This document shows, one piece after another, positions 1 to 6,894 of a DNA stretch of 8,966 bases. Each line of letters opens with the position of its first letter. Positions within the stretch are counted from its first letter, which is position 1. Location: NCBI GenBank assembly GCA_023622465.1, contig JAMNZE010000070.1, positions 1-8,966 of the forward strand, given 5' to 3'. The stretch comes from UBA5500 sp023622465. Lineage in GTDB: Bacteria > Bacillota > UBA994 > UBA5500. The notes below the pieces were generated by a model. That model made no database searches and was not told the DNA's origin. It saw only the letters and a list, made by a program, of their open reading frames with translations. The position numbers and the translations under genes are program-made.

Positions 1-150
1 AACTTATAGTCAGAACGATAAATCGTTCAAACTTACAAATTTCGTTGAGCTTCTTGGCTCCACATTAAATTCCTTATTAATAAGGATATACGGGTCTGTG
101 TGTTAGACCTCGATTACTTTGTGCATATTATTGCACTGCTTCACCAAGGT

Positions 151-230
151 TTTCGCGAGCCGTGCATGTTCGCTTACGCGAGCCACGCACTTGGCTCTCG
201 TGCACGTTTTGCTTACGCAAAGCCGTGCAC
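151..230 (-). repeat. Tandem GUAA-capped hairpin repeat in rRNA leader
   Basis: There are two adjacent copies of the same imperfect hairpin, at 200-230 and 162-190. Each has a 7-bp outer stem, an asymmetric internal loop (GC on one side, A on the other, in the minus-strand RNA), a 4-5 bp inner stem, and the loop GUAA in the minus-strand RNA, a GNRA tetraloop. The copies differ mainly at paired positions and keep pairing. The pair 166/186 is A-C on the plus strand but U-G on the minus, so the fold is better as minus-strand RNA. A third, half copy (154-166, CGCGAGCCGTGCA) overlaps the edge of the second. Function unknown. Confidence 0.7.
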
Positions 231-239
231 TATCTACAC

Positions 240-291
240 CATTGTTTAGTTTTCAAGGATCAACTTGTGTCATGCGTCGCTCGCGGCGACG
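240..291 (-). promoter_or_regulatory. boxB-like hairpin and boxA-like antitermination site
   Basis: Minus-strand reading meets first a 6-bp GC-rich hairpin with a 5-base loop (arms 286-291 and 275-280). It then meets TGATCCTTGAAAACTAAAC inside 240-263. This resembles the boxA element of Firmicute rRNA leaders and spacers (consensus like TGTTCTTTGAAAACT), where NusB/NusE bind and load the antitermination complex. The boxB-then-boxA order matches classical rRNA leaders. No protein partner can be inferred from this window. Confidence 0.6.
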
Positions 292-299
292 GCTTTATT

Positions 300-328
300 A
301 GCTTAACACGAAATATGTCGACTGTCAA
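300..328 (-). promoter_or_regulatory. Sigma-A promoter of the putative rRNA operon
   Basis: On the minus strand a perfect TTGACA -35 box (complement of 323-328) is followed after 17 bases by TAAGCT (complement of 300-305), a weak -10, and then AATAAAG. A perfect -35 with exact 17-base spacing just upstream of boxB/boxA-like signals fits an rRNA promoter. The -10 matches consensus at only three of six positions, so the exact -10 is uncertain. The -35 lies about 60 bases after the end of the MFS gene on the same strand. Confidence 0.6.
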
Positions 329-390
329 CTAAGCAATTTTTGGTATAGCAAAGCACTGCCCTCTCATATCTTGCACACAAGGCCGCTGAG

Positions 391-1599
391 TTAGCTAACC
401 ACCTGCTGCAACTCGCTACTAACAACGGTGGACGACTCTATAGGCTTATCCTTTAACCAAAAGGCGGTGCTAGCCAAAATGGCGGCGGTAACTATAAACA
501 CCGTCTTTATACCCCAATGGCCACCAATAAAGCCGCCTATTAATGGGCCAACCACCGAGCCCATCTGGCTAAAACTATTACTTATACCGAAAGCCCGCCC
601 TCTAAAATCACCGGGTACCGCTTTAGCAATTAGCGCATTACATGAAGGCATAAGGGCAGCTAGAAACAATCCAAAAAGGAATCGTAATACACCTAGAACA
701 ATCACATTGTTCGTAAAAGCATGGGGCACACTCAGTATACTTGCGCCAATGAGACCGGTTAATAGTACCGAACGAAAACCGGATTTTTCTCCCCGTTTTC
801 CCCATAGAGGGGCGGCAATGACCGTAGCTACACCAACTAAAGAGAACAGAATTCCCGTTACCAATGATGCATCTTGGCCCGCCATGATTTGTTCAATATA
901 TATAGGAAGTACTGGCTGTAGGATCATCACGGCCGATTGAAACAGCATCACGGTAAAGAGCAGGATCAATAGGTTCTTATTACTAACAGCAATACGAAAA
1001 TCGTTGATAACATTGGTCTTTATATTACGATTAGGTTTTCTAATCTCTTTCACACCAAAAATAACTACCGCCGTCGCTGAAAGTAGAATACATCCTGCTA
1101 TGAGTAAGGTTTTTTGCACACCTACATAATGGCTAACCACACCGCCAAACAGCGGCCCCATGATATTGCCGAAGGCACTGCCTGTCTGGATAAGACCTAA
1201 GGAGCTTCCCAACCGGTCATCGGGAGTGTTGGTCGCAACCAACGCGATGGCCGATGGTATAAACCCACTGAGAAAACCGTTCAGCATCCGTAGAGCAACT
1301 ACCTGCCAGGCAGAAACTGCAAAGGCTAAGCCAAAGTAACTGCACGCTATGCCAATTCCGGAACGGATGATCATGATTTTGCGGCCATACTTGTCTGCCA
1401 AGGCTCCCCAAATTGGGGACATGATGGAGCTAATTACAAAACTAGCTGAAAAAGCTATACCGGACCAAATCTCTAAGCCTTCAACAACGCCAACTTGCTT
1501 TAGCAACAGAGGCAGGAAAGGTGATACTAAAGAAAAACTCATTCCTGCAATAAAGGTACCTACCCAAAGTACGTAAAGGTTTTTTCTCCACTGTTCCAT
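391..1599 (-). CDS. MFS drug-efflux-type transporter (DHA1-like, 12 TM)
   Basis: This is a 402-residue major facilitator superfamily protein with about 12 hydrophobic segments, so an inner-membrane transporter probably exporting a small compound in exchange for protons. Family signs are motif A between helices 2 and 3 (GALADKYGRK, residues 65-74), a degenerate second copy in the matching loop of the C-terminal half (WGKRGEKSG, about 266-274), and an antiporter-type motif C in helix 5 (GNIMGPLFGG, about 144-153). The drug:H+ antiporter group usually has 390-420 residues, so it is full length. I chose the ATG at 1599 because GGAAGG lies 7 bases upstream; a TTG at 1632 would add 11 residues of non-membrane sequence. 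It starts 48 bases after argR on the same strand with no terminator between, so co-transcription is likely. The substrate cannot be told; arginine control is only a possibility from the neighbour. Confidence 0.85.
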   Translation of the reverse strand: MEQWRKNLYVLWVGTFIAGMSFSLVSPFLPLLLKQVGVVEGLEIWSGIAFSASFVISSIMSPIWGALADKYGRKIMIIRSGIGIACSYFGLAFAVSAWQVVALRMLNGFLSGFIPSAIALVATNTPDDRLGSSLGLIQTGSAFGNIMGPLFGGVVSHYVGVQKTLLIAGCILLSATAVVIFGVKEIRKPNRNIKTNVINDFRIAVSNKNLLILLFTVMLFQSAVMILQPVLPIYIEQIMAGQDASLVTGILFSLVGVATVIAAPLWGKRGEKSGFRSVLLTGLIGASILSVPHAFTNNVIVLGVLRFLFGLFLAALMPSCNALIAKAVPGDFRGRAFGISNSFSQMGSVVGPLIGGFIGGHWGIKTVFIVTAAILASTAFWLKDKPIESSTVVSSELQQVVS

Positions 1600-1647
1600 T
1601 CGACTGCCTTCCTTTCCTTCTGCCCGCAACAAGCACGCCGCTAAATG

Positions 1648-2100
1648 TTAACGATGAATTAATTGACGAAGCCTTTCAGCCACCGTCGCCGTCAGCGATT
1701 CCTCCCGTACAATTACCAAGATAGTATTGTCACCGGCTATGGTACCCATGATTTCTTCGTATTGCAGCTTATCTAGGGCAGCTGCAGCCGCATGGGCCCC
1801 TCCCTCAAAGGTCTTGAGCACAATAAAATTCCCCGCATAGTCAACTGATAACAGCGCGTTGCGCAATGTACGCATCATGCGATCCGTCAGACTGTAACCG
1901 GGCTGGCCTCGTACTTGCATATAAACGAGGCGCCCCCCGCTGGGAGACTTAGCCAGTCCCAGCTCCTTTATATCGCGGGAGACCGTTGATTGCGTAGTGG
2001 GGAAGCCAGCTTCAGCCAAGGCCTGCAAAAGCTGCTCCTGCGTTTCGATAGCTTCCTGATTAACAATCTCCAGTATCTTTGCCTGCCGTTTTTCTTTCAT
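1648..2100 (-). CDS. argR: Arginine repressor ArgR/AhrC
   Basis: A 150-residue ArgR-family regulator, the normal length. With bound arginine the hexamer represses arginine synthesis genes and, in AhrC-type members, activates catabolism. The N-terminal winged helix-turn-helix (about 1-65) contains TTQSTVSRDIKELGLAK, the conserved DNA-recognition segment. The C-terminal hexamerisation and arginine-binding domain (about 80-150) has the GTIAG-D-x-T signature at 119-126. Here it reads GTIAGDNT: Asp124 is kept but the second Asp of the usual GDDT is Asn125. The ATG at 2100 has a strong GGGAGG site with 5-7 bases of spacing. The gene precedes the MFS gene and diverges from the spoVB-like gene. In many Firmicutes argR sits by recN; that neighbour is not seen here. 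A candidate ARG box in its leader suggests self-control. Confidence 0.93.
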   Translation of the reverse strand: MKEKRQAKILEIVNQEAIETQEQLLQALAEAGFPTTQSTVSRDIKELGLAKSPSGGRLVYMQVRGQPGYSLTDRMMRTLRNALLSVDYAGNFIVLKTFEGGAHAAAAALDKLQYEEIMGTIAGDNTILVIVREESLTATVAERLRQLIHR

Positions 2101-2111
2101 GAGCCCCTCCC

Positions 2112-2125
2112 TGCATAAATTTTCA
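2112..2125. promoter_or_regulatory. Candidate ARG box (ArgR operator) before argR
   Basis: TGCATAAATTTTCA resembles the core ARG box of Firmicutes (TGAATAAAAATTCA-like) at 11 of 14 positions, with the two half-sites TG-AT and TTCA correctly spaced. It lies between the candidate argR -10 and the start codon, where bound ArgR would block its own transcription. ArgR usually needs two boxes; I see only one convincing copy. Confidence 0.4.
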
Positions 2126-2135
2126 TCTTACTTTA

Positions 2136-2164
2136 ATGTTACCCAAGGGCCTATGGGAGTGCAA
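2136..2164 (-). promoter_or_regulatory. Candidate argR promoter
   Basis: On the minus strand TTGCAC (complement of 2159-2164) is followed 17 bases later by TAACAT (complement of 2136-2141, four of six consensus bases). The spacing is ideal and the position suits a leader of about 30 bases, but the -35 matches only three of six bases. No better pair was found in the argR upstream region. Confidence 0.4.
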
Positions 2165-2286
2165 GGGTCTTCATATTAACATTTCGTGATACAAAATAAT
2201 GCTCCCAGGTGTTCTTGAACGGCTTGGCCACCCATATGGGTTAAATAGACGAAGAATCTTTGGCCATGCCATAAGGGGGGCGCAAA

Positions 2287-3789
2287 TTGAAAAAAACAGC
2301 CAACAACACGCTAATTTTAACGGTAACCAACTTTATCAATCGGGCTATCGGTTTTGTCTTCCGCATCGCTCTCATCCGCATAGCTGGACGGGAAGCCATC
2401 GGCCTCTGGCAGATGATTATGCCGCTCTACTTCTTCTTTCTCGTTATCGCCAGCGCGGGACTGCCCACCGCCATTTCCCGTTTAACGGCCGAATATCGGG
2501 CTAGAGGAGATAGACGCGGCGTCCAGCGGGTCTTTAAAACCGCCCTCTCCTTGGCCCTGGTCTGTGGCATCGCCGCTGCCCTCTGTCTACTATTGCTGGC
2601 CGGCTTTTTCTCGCGGCAGGTGCTGGCCGATCCCCGTGTGCGGCTAGCCCTGATCATTATTGCCCCCTCTCTACCCCTGGTTGCCACCAGCTCAGTTTTT
2701 CGCGGCTACTTTCAAGGTATTGAAGAAATGCGCGTCGTTGCCACCTCCCTTATAGTTGAAGAGGTTACCCATGTGGTTGCTACTATCACTTTAGTGAAGG
2801 TCACGCTGGGTAAGGGAGCAGGCCTGCTGGCAGCTGGATTTGCAGCCGGCTCACTGGTCAGCGAGGTGGCCGGGCTGGGAGTTTACTTGGTTGCCTTCCC
2901 CCTATTTCGTTTAGCCGGCCGCCCTGATAACATACTTTTTTCAACAAAGATGCTCCGGCAGATTTTGCAGCTTAGCATTCCGGCCACCGCCGGTCGGCTA
3001 CTGCACTCTGTTGGCCAGTTATGTCAGAGTATTATTATTCCTACCCGTTTGCGAATTGCTGGCTGGACCGCCTCTCAAGCGGCTATTGCCTATGGGGAAC
3101 TGACAGGTATGGCTCTGAATCTATTGTTCCTTCCATCATTGTTTACCGTAGCCATGGCTACCAGCCTGTTGCCACAAATAACTGCTGCGGTGGCTCACAA
3201 CCGTTACCGTTCTGCCCAAGCTATCTTCTTGCGAGCCCTGACCTGGACAGCCCTCATCAGCCTGCCAGTGGCGGCTCTACTTATCAGTTTAGGTGAACCT
3301 GTCTGTCAAGTACTTTTCAACTCCAGTTCGGCAGGGAAGCTCTTATCCTATTTAGCCTGGGGAGGCTTGCTACTCTATACGCAACAGGTGGCCGCAGCCA
3401 CCCTTCAGGGGTTAGGTAAACCCGTACTACCATTAATCACCTCAGCTATTGGCACGATTATTTCCAGCTCCCTGCTTCTGGTACTGACTTCTACTTGGCA
3501 GATTCGGGGGGTGGCCTTCAGCCTGATCTGCGGCTGGATGACCACTGGGGCCCTATCCCTGTATTTAGTGCAACGCTCATTGCCCTTTTTCGCCCAATTC
3601 GTGCCCCGTTTGCTAAGAATCACGCTGGCGGCCGCCCTTTGCGGTATCGCTGCCCATCATATCTATCTACATTGCCTTGCCAATTCGGGTCGGGTATTCA
3701 TAAGTTTGCTTTGCGCCGGCCTAGGCAGCGGTTTAGTTTACCTAATTGCTGCCGGTGGCATCATACGCCAGCAATTTGCTAGACGATAG
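2287..3789 (+). CDS. spoVB: SpoVB-like polysaccharide/lipid flippase (MATE/MVF superfamily)
   Basis: A 500-residue, very hydrophobic protein with about 13-14 membrane segments, of the MOP flippase superfamily (polysaccharide synthesis / MATE-Spo5B). SpoVB of Bacillus (about 518 residues) is needed for spore cortex peptidoglycan and is thought to flip lipid-linked precursors. The resemblance is clearest in the N-terminal half: an amphipathic start leading into NFINRAIGFVFRIALIRIAG, LWQMIMPLY, GLPTAISRLTAEYRARGD, and VFRGYFQGIEEMRVVA at about residues 140-155. The start is TTG at 2287, with six G residues (2275-2280) as ribosome site 6 bases before it; no in-frame ATG offers a better site. Divergent from argR. 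Paralogues of the same fold (YkvU, YabM, MurJ/YtgP) cannot be excluded, so the family is sure and the symbol less so. Confidence 0.8.
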   Translation: MKKTANNTLILTVTNFINRAIGFVFRIALIRIAGREAIGLWQMIMPLYFFFLVIASAGLPTAISRLTAEYRARGDRRGVQRVFKTALSLALVCGIAAALCLLLLAGFFSRQVLADPRVRLALIIIAPSLPLVATSSVFRGYFQGIEEMRVVATSLIVEEVTHVVATITLVKVTLGKGAGLLAAGFAAGSLVSEVAGLGVYLVAFPLFRLAGRPDNILFSTKMLRQILQLSIPATAGRLLHSVGQLCQSIIIPTRLRIAGWTASQAAIAYGELTGMALNLLFLPSLFTVAMATSLLPQITAAVAHNRYRSAQAIFLRALTWTALISLPVAALLISLGEPVCQVLFNSSSAGKLLSYLAWGGLLLYTQQVAAATLQGLGKPVLPLITSAIGTIISSSLLLVLTSTWQIRGVAFSLICGWMTTGALSLYLVQRSLPFFAQFVPRLLRITLAAALCGIAAHHIYLHCLANSGRVFISLLCAGLGSGLVYLIAAGGIIRQQFARR

Positions 3790-3794
3790 GGCTA

Positions 3795-3803
3795 TGCTAG
3801 AAT
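3795..3803 (+). promoter_or_regulatory. Candidate extended -10 promoter for the radical SAM gene
   Basis: TGCTAGAAT, just after the spoVB-like stop codon, fits an extended -10 (TGn then TAGAAT, five of six consensus bases). The region 17 bases upstream (TTTGCT, inside the previous gene) is a poor -35, as is common for extended -10 promoters. The leader would be about 25 bases. The radical SAM gene may therefore be transcribed on its own as well as by readthrough. Confidence 0.4.
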
Positions 3804-3834
3804 GGGGTAAATACAAACAAAGGCGTGATTCCCT

Positions 3835-5505
3835 ATGCGTGTGGTACTTTGCACTCTTCATTCCAGCTTTACCCACTCTAGTTTAGCTTTGCGTTATCTA
3901 CGGGCGGCAATAAGAGAACAGTTTCCCGATAATCATCTGCTTGAATTGCAAGTAAAGGACGATCCACGCCGCGTGGTGGCCGAGTTGGGCCGTTTCCAGC
4001 CGGATGTGGTGGCCTTTTCTTGCTACCTTTGGAATATTACGGCCACGTTAGCCCTGGCCACCGATATAAAAGCAGTTCTACCCCAGGTGACCATCGTATT
4101 GGGAGGGCCGGAAGTCGGACCAAGAGCAGCAGAACTGCTGGCGTCATATCCGGCCGTAGATTATGTAATCGCGGGTGAAGGAGAACAGCCTTTTGCTGAT
4201 CTGCTGCATACCCTACAAACCGGACGTCAACCCCACTCGATTGCGGGGGTCTATTACCGGAATAGCGAAGGTCAAATAGGTTACACCCCGGCCCGGCGGT
4301 TGGATTCGGAAAAAATTCCACGTCCCTACACTGCTCAGGAGCTAAGTGAACTCCAGCATAAACTGGTATACTATGAAACTTCCCGCGGCTGCCCCTTTCG
4401 TTGCAGTTACTGCCTTTCCGGCGGAGATCGGGTGCGCATGCTGCCGTTGGAAAGAGTCTTTGCCGATCTTAAACTACTCCTGGAAGCCAATATCCCCCTC
4501 ATTAAGTTCATAGATCGCACCTTCAACTGCAATCCCCAACGGGCCTTAACTATCATGCAATTCCTACTGGCTAACCGCCGGGAAAGCCGTTTTCATTTTG
4601 AAATATGCGCCGATATCTTGACCGATGAGCTACTAGATTGGTTGGTTACGGTCCCGGAAGATATTTTTCAGTTTGAGATCGGGGTACAGTCGGTAAACTC
4701 TGCTACCCTAAAAGCCATAGGGCGGCGCATGCAATGGGACAAGCTATCTCGTAACGTAAGAAAACTACGAGCAGCAGACAACATCCATCTACATCTAGAC
4801 CTAATTGCCGGTTTGCCTTGGCAAGACTGGGAAGCAATACGCACATCCTTCGACCAGGTAATAGCCTTAAGGCCCCACATGCTGCAACTAGGCTTTCTCA
4901 AGGTGCTACCGGGTACTCGAATGGCCGAAGAGGTGCAGGAGCATGGATTAAAGGTCTCTTGCCAACCCCCTTACGAGGTGCTGGAAACCAATTGGCTATC
5001 CTTCGCCCAGTTGAACCGTCTACATGTGATGGAAGGGCTGCTGGAATACTACTATAACTCGGGGCTCTTATACTATTCGCTCCCCTACATTTGGACTAAA
5101 CTAGAACCTAGCCCCTTCCAATGGTTCTACCAACTGGCTGAGCATTGGGAAGCTGCCGGCCTGCATTTGGTATCCCATGGCCGTGAAGCTCTCTTTAAAT
5201 ATATGGAAACCTACTGTCAACCGGATACGGTTCTGAAAGACCTATTGACTATCGATAAAGCACGCATGTTACCCAGTTTCCCGGCCCAGTTCAAATTGCC
5301 AGCCGACTGCCGTTCAGCATGGGACGAGTACCTAACGGAACACTTGGCATGTTGGGCACCCCGTACCTATAAGCAAGCTTTTCGTACTATCTTCCCGATT
5401 AAACTGCAAAAGAAGACGCTGGAATACCTAGGGCAACCCGCGTCTTATAATACGGCAGTGGTGGATCGTCAGCGGCAAAAGGTTGTTGATTTCATCTATC
5501 TATAA
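3835..5505 (+). CDS. B12-binding-domain radical SAM protein with DUF4080-like C-terminus
   Basis: A 556-residue radical SAM enzyme of the cobalamin-binding-domain class. Residues about 1-130 form a Rossmann-like B12-binding domain (FQPDVVAFSCYLWN, VLGGPEVGPRA, YVIAGEGEQPF), though the classical DxHxxG cobalamin motif is not apparent. The radical SAM core (about 178-370) has ETSRGCPFRCSYC, so Cys186, Cys190 and Cys193 hold the [4Fe-4S] cluster that cleaves S-adenosylmethionine. FEIGVQSVNSATLKAIGR and LDLIAGLPWQD are core strands typical of the family. The C-terminal ~180 residues match my memory of DUF4080. Relatives with this architecture methylate or rearrange unreactive carbons (BchE, HpnP), but the reaction here is unknown. 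The ribosome site is weak (AAAGG 11 bases upstream). It follows the spoVB-like gene by 45 bases. Confidence 0.85.
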   Translation: MRVVLCTLHSSFTHSSLALRYLRAAIREQFPDNHLLELQVKDDPRRVVAELGRFQPDVVAFSCYLWNITATLALATDIKAVLPQVTIVLGGPEVGPRAAELLASYPAVDYVIAGEGEQPFADLLHTLQTGRQPHSIAGVYYRNSEGQIGYTPARRLDSEKIPRPYTAQELSELQHKLVYYETSRGCPFRCSYCLSGGDRVRMLPLERVFADLKLLLEANIPLIKFIDRTFNCNPQRALTIMQFLLANRRESRFHFEICADILTDELLDWLVTVPEDIFQFEIGVQSVNSATLKAIGRRMQWDKLSRNVRKLRAADNIHLHLDLIAGLPWQDWEAIRTSFDQVIALRPHMLQLGFLKVLPGTRMAEEVQEHGLKVSCQPPYEVLETNWLSFAQLNRLHVMEGLLEYYYNSGLLYYSLPYIWTKLEPSPFQWFYQLAEHWEAAGLHLVSHGREALFKYMETYCQPDTVLKDLLTIDKARMLPSFPAQFKLPADCRSAWDEYLTEHLACWAPRTYKQAFRTIFPIKLQKKTLEYLGQPASYNTAVVDRQRQKVVDFIYL

Positions 5506-5519
5506 GTAAATCGGTGCTA

Positions 5520-5605
5520 CCGCAGCAAGAAAATTTCGGGCTGCGGGATGTGCTTAGGGCGCAGGAGCCAGCTCCAACCGTGCCTACAGCAGCATCCCGC
5601 AGCCC
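5520..5605 (+). other. Structured 3' region with competing stems after the radical SAM gene
   Basis: A 13-bp perfect inverted repeat (5538-5550 with 5593-5605) encloses two further stems: a bulged 7-bp stem (TAGG-g-CGC with GTGCCTA) and GGAG/CTCC around 5564-5575. Together they make a long nested hairpin. In addition CCGCAGC at 5520-5526 is a perfect 7-base complement of GCTGCGG at 5540-5546, which is also part of the left arm of the big stem. The two pairings exclude each other. It lies in the gap between convergent genes and could act as an mRNA 3' end, a small RNA or a repeat element; which is not shown. Confidence 0.55.
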
Positions 5606-5628
5606 TATAGTATGCATCCGAGCATGCC

Positions 5629-5663
5629 GACGGGCTGTCGCAAAGGAGTTGCGACAGCCCGTC
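5629..5663. terminator. Bidirectional terminator-like hairpin
   Basis: A perfect 15-bp stem (5629-5643 with 5649-5663, core GGGCTGTCGCAA) closed by a 5-base loop AGGAG sits between the convergent radical SAM and aminotransferase genes. Neither side has a good T-run (GTGTTT on the plus side), so it is a non-canonical terminator or an mRNA-stabilising end. Its core recurs at 7175-7209. Confidence 0.6.
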
Positions 5664-5706
5664 GTGTTTGCAGGCCGTTGGTAATACTAGAGCGCCTGTG
5701 CTAACT

Positions 5707-6894
5707 CTACATATACTTCTTAAACACTTCAGCCAGGGCCTTTATGCCCTTTTCGATCTGCTCCACTGATGAATTGGAGAAATTTAGTCGTAGTGTATTT
5801 TGGCCGGTCCCGTCGGCAAAGAAGCTGTCTCCGGCAATAAAGGCCACTCGCTTCTCTTGAATGGCTTCTGCCATTAATTTCTTAGCATCGACACCCTCGG
5901 GTAACACTCCCCAGAAGAACATACCGCCCTCGGGCTGGGACCACTGGATGTTCTTAGGCATATACAGCTCAATCATTTCCTTCATCTTTAACCGTTGGGC
6001 ATCATACATGGCGCGGATACGCTTTAGATGCTCTTCGAGGTAACCACGGCTACAAAACTCATGCACTAGGGCTTGGGCTAAGAGACTGGCATGGGTATCC
6101 GTAGTCTGCTTGCCCAAGACGAGTTTGCGGAAAATATCGGAGCGGGCAACGGCAAAACCAACCCGTAAGCCCGGTGCGATCAGTTTGGAGAAGCTTCCCA
6201 GGTACATGGCCTGGCCCGTTGTCTCCATTCCCATTACCGCCGGCACCGGCTCACCTTCATAGCGCAACTCGCTGTATGGGTCATCTTCTACTAGAACAAT
6301 TTCATGGCGGGTCAACAGTTGGGCTAAGGCCTGGCGGCGTTCTATGGGCAGGGTACGGCCCGTGGGGTTCTGAAACGTGGGTACCAGATATAGCAACTTG
6401 GGTTTTTCCTTAACAATAACGGTTTCCAAGGCCTCTATATCTAACCCCACCGGGTCATTAGGAGCGGTCACAAATTCTGCCTCATACATTTTGTAAATAT
6501 TGATAGCTGCCAAATAGGTAGGTGCTTCAACAGCCACCCTATCCCCCGGGTTAAGCATCATTTTACCCGATAGATCAATTCCTTGCTGAGAGCCACTGAG
6601 GATGATTACCTCCTCCGGCGTTGCCTCTATTCCTTTCTTACTAACCCAGGAAGCAATCCATTGGCGCAGGGGGTAATAGCCCTCGCTCTCACCATACTGT
6701 AACATGGCAACCTTCTTTGTGAGCAATAACTCTCGGGCCAGCTCGGCCAGGATCTCGTTAGGAAAAGCCTCGGGAGATGGCATTCCTCCAGCGAAAGAAA
6801 TGAAATCCGGTTGCCGAGTCAACTTTAGCAGCTCGCGAATCACATTACCTGCCATACCCTGCAACCTGTTGGCAAAACGGGTGTCCTCCATCAT
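5707..6894 (-). CDS. PLP-dependent aminotransferase, 2-aminoadipate/LysN type (class I/II fold)
   Basis: A 395-residue cytosolic fold-type I aminotransferase, full length for the family. It moves an amino group between an amino acid and a 2-oxo acid using pyridoxal phosphate. Visible signs are FISFAGGMPSPEAFP near the N-terminus, QYGESEGYYPLRQW, the SGSQQGIDL phosphate-site region, PTFQNPTGR with the conserved Asn, VEDDPYSELRY with the Asp that contacts the PLP nitrogen and the Tyr beside it, and SFSK with the Schiff-base Lys237. Near the end LRLNFS supplies the substrate-carboxylate Arg. This pattern is that of LysN/alpha-aminoadipate and related broad-range (aromatic, branched-chain) transaminases. 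The ATG at 6894 was chosen because GGAGGAGG lies 7 bases upstream; a TTG at 6915 would overlap that site. It is a single gene. LysA lies nearby, but the exact substrate is not determined. Confidence 0.88.
   Translation of the reverse strand: MMEDTRFANRLQGMAGNVIRELLKLTRQPDFISFAGGMPSPEAFPNEILAELARELLLTKKVAMLQYGESEGYYPLRQWIASWVSKKGIEATPEEVIILSGSQQGIDLSGKMMLNPGDRVAVEAPTYLAAINIYKMYEAEFVTAPNDPVGLDIEALETVIVKEKPKLLYLVPTFQNPTGRTLPIERRQALAQLLTRHEIVLVEDDPYSELRYEGEPVPAVMGMETTGQAMYLGSFSKLIAPGLRVGFAVARSDIFRKLVLGKQTTDTHASLLAQALVHEFCSRGYLEEHLKRIRAMYDAQRLKMKEMIELYMPKNIQWSQPEGGMFFWGVLPEGVDAKKLMAEAIQEKRVAFIAGDSFFADGTGQNTLRLNFSNSSVEQIEKGIKALAEVFKKYM

Larger units (their letters stand above)
1..299 (-). ncRNA. 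rRNA operon leader / transcribed spacer (gene body outside window)
   Basis: This stretch has no credible protein gene. Read on the minus strand it has the order expected of an rRNA operon leader: promoter (300-328), a boxB-like hairpin (275-291), a boxA-like site (240-263), then about 240 bases of hairpin-rich spacer running off the left end. Stems visible in the spacer are 200-230, 162-190, 121-136, 93-109, 71-86 (a perfect 16-base palindrome) and 13-28 (7-bp arms). Neither the 16S nor the 23S 5' end is seen, so the mature RNA must start left of position 1. The 16S is more likely because a promoter sits directly upstream. The identification rests on the boxA-like motif plus promoter; the rest is inference. 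Confidence 0.65.

Noticed and set aside
119..301. 60-residue plus-strand reading frame in the rRNA leader
   Set aside because: No ribosome site, and it runs through hairpin repeats, boxA and boxB of the opposite strand; a chance frame.
428..940. 170-residue plus-strand reading frame opposite the MFS gene
   Set aside because: Antisense shadow of a well-supported membrane protein gene; no ribosome site or recognisable motifs.
2172..2195. Sigma-E-like promoter (TCATATT with GATACAAA) before the spoVB-like gene
   Set aside because: The -35 fits the Bacillus sigma-E consensus but the gap to the -10 is only about 10 bases instead of about 14, and the -10 is imperfect.
2199..2504. 101-residue frame beginning upstream of the spoVB-like gene
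   Set aside because: Mostly overlaps the spoVB-like gene in another frame, has no Shine-Dalgarno site before its ATG, and resembles no family.
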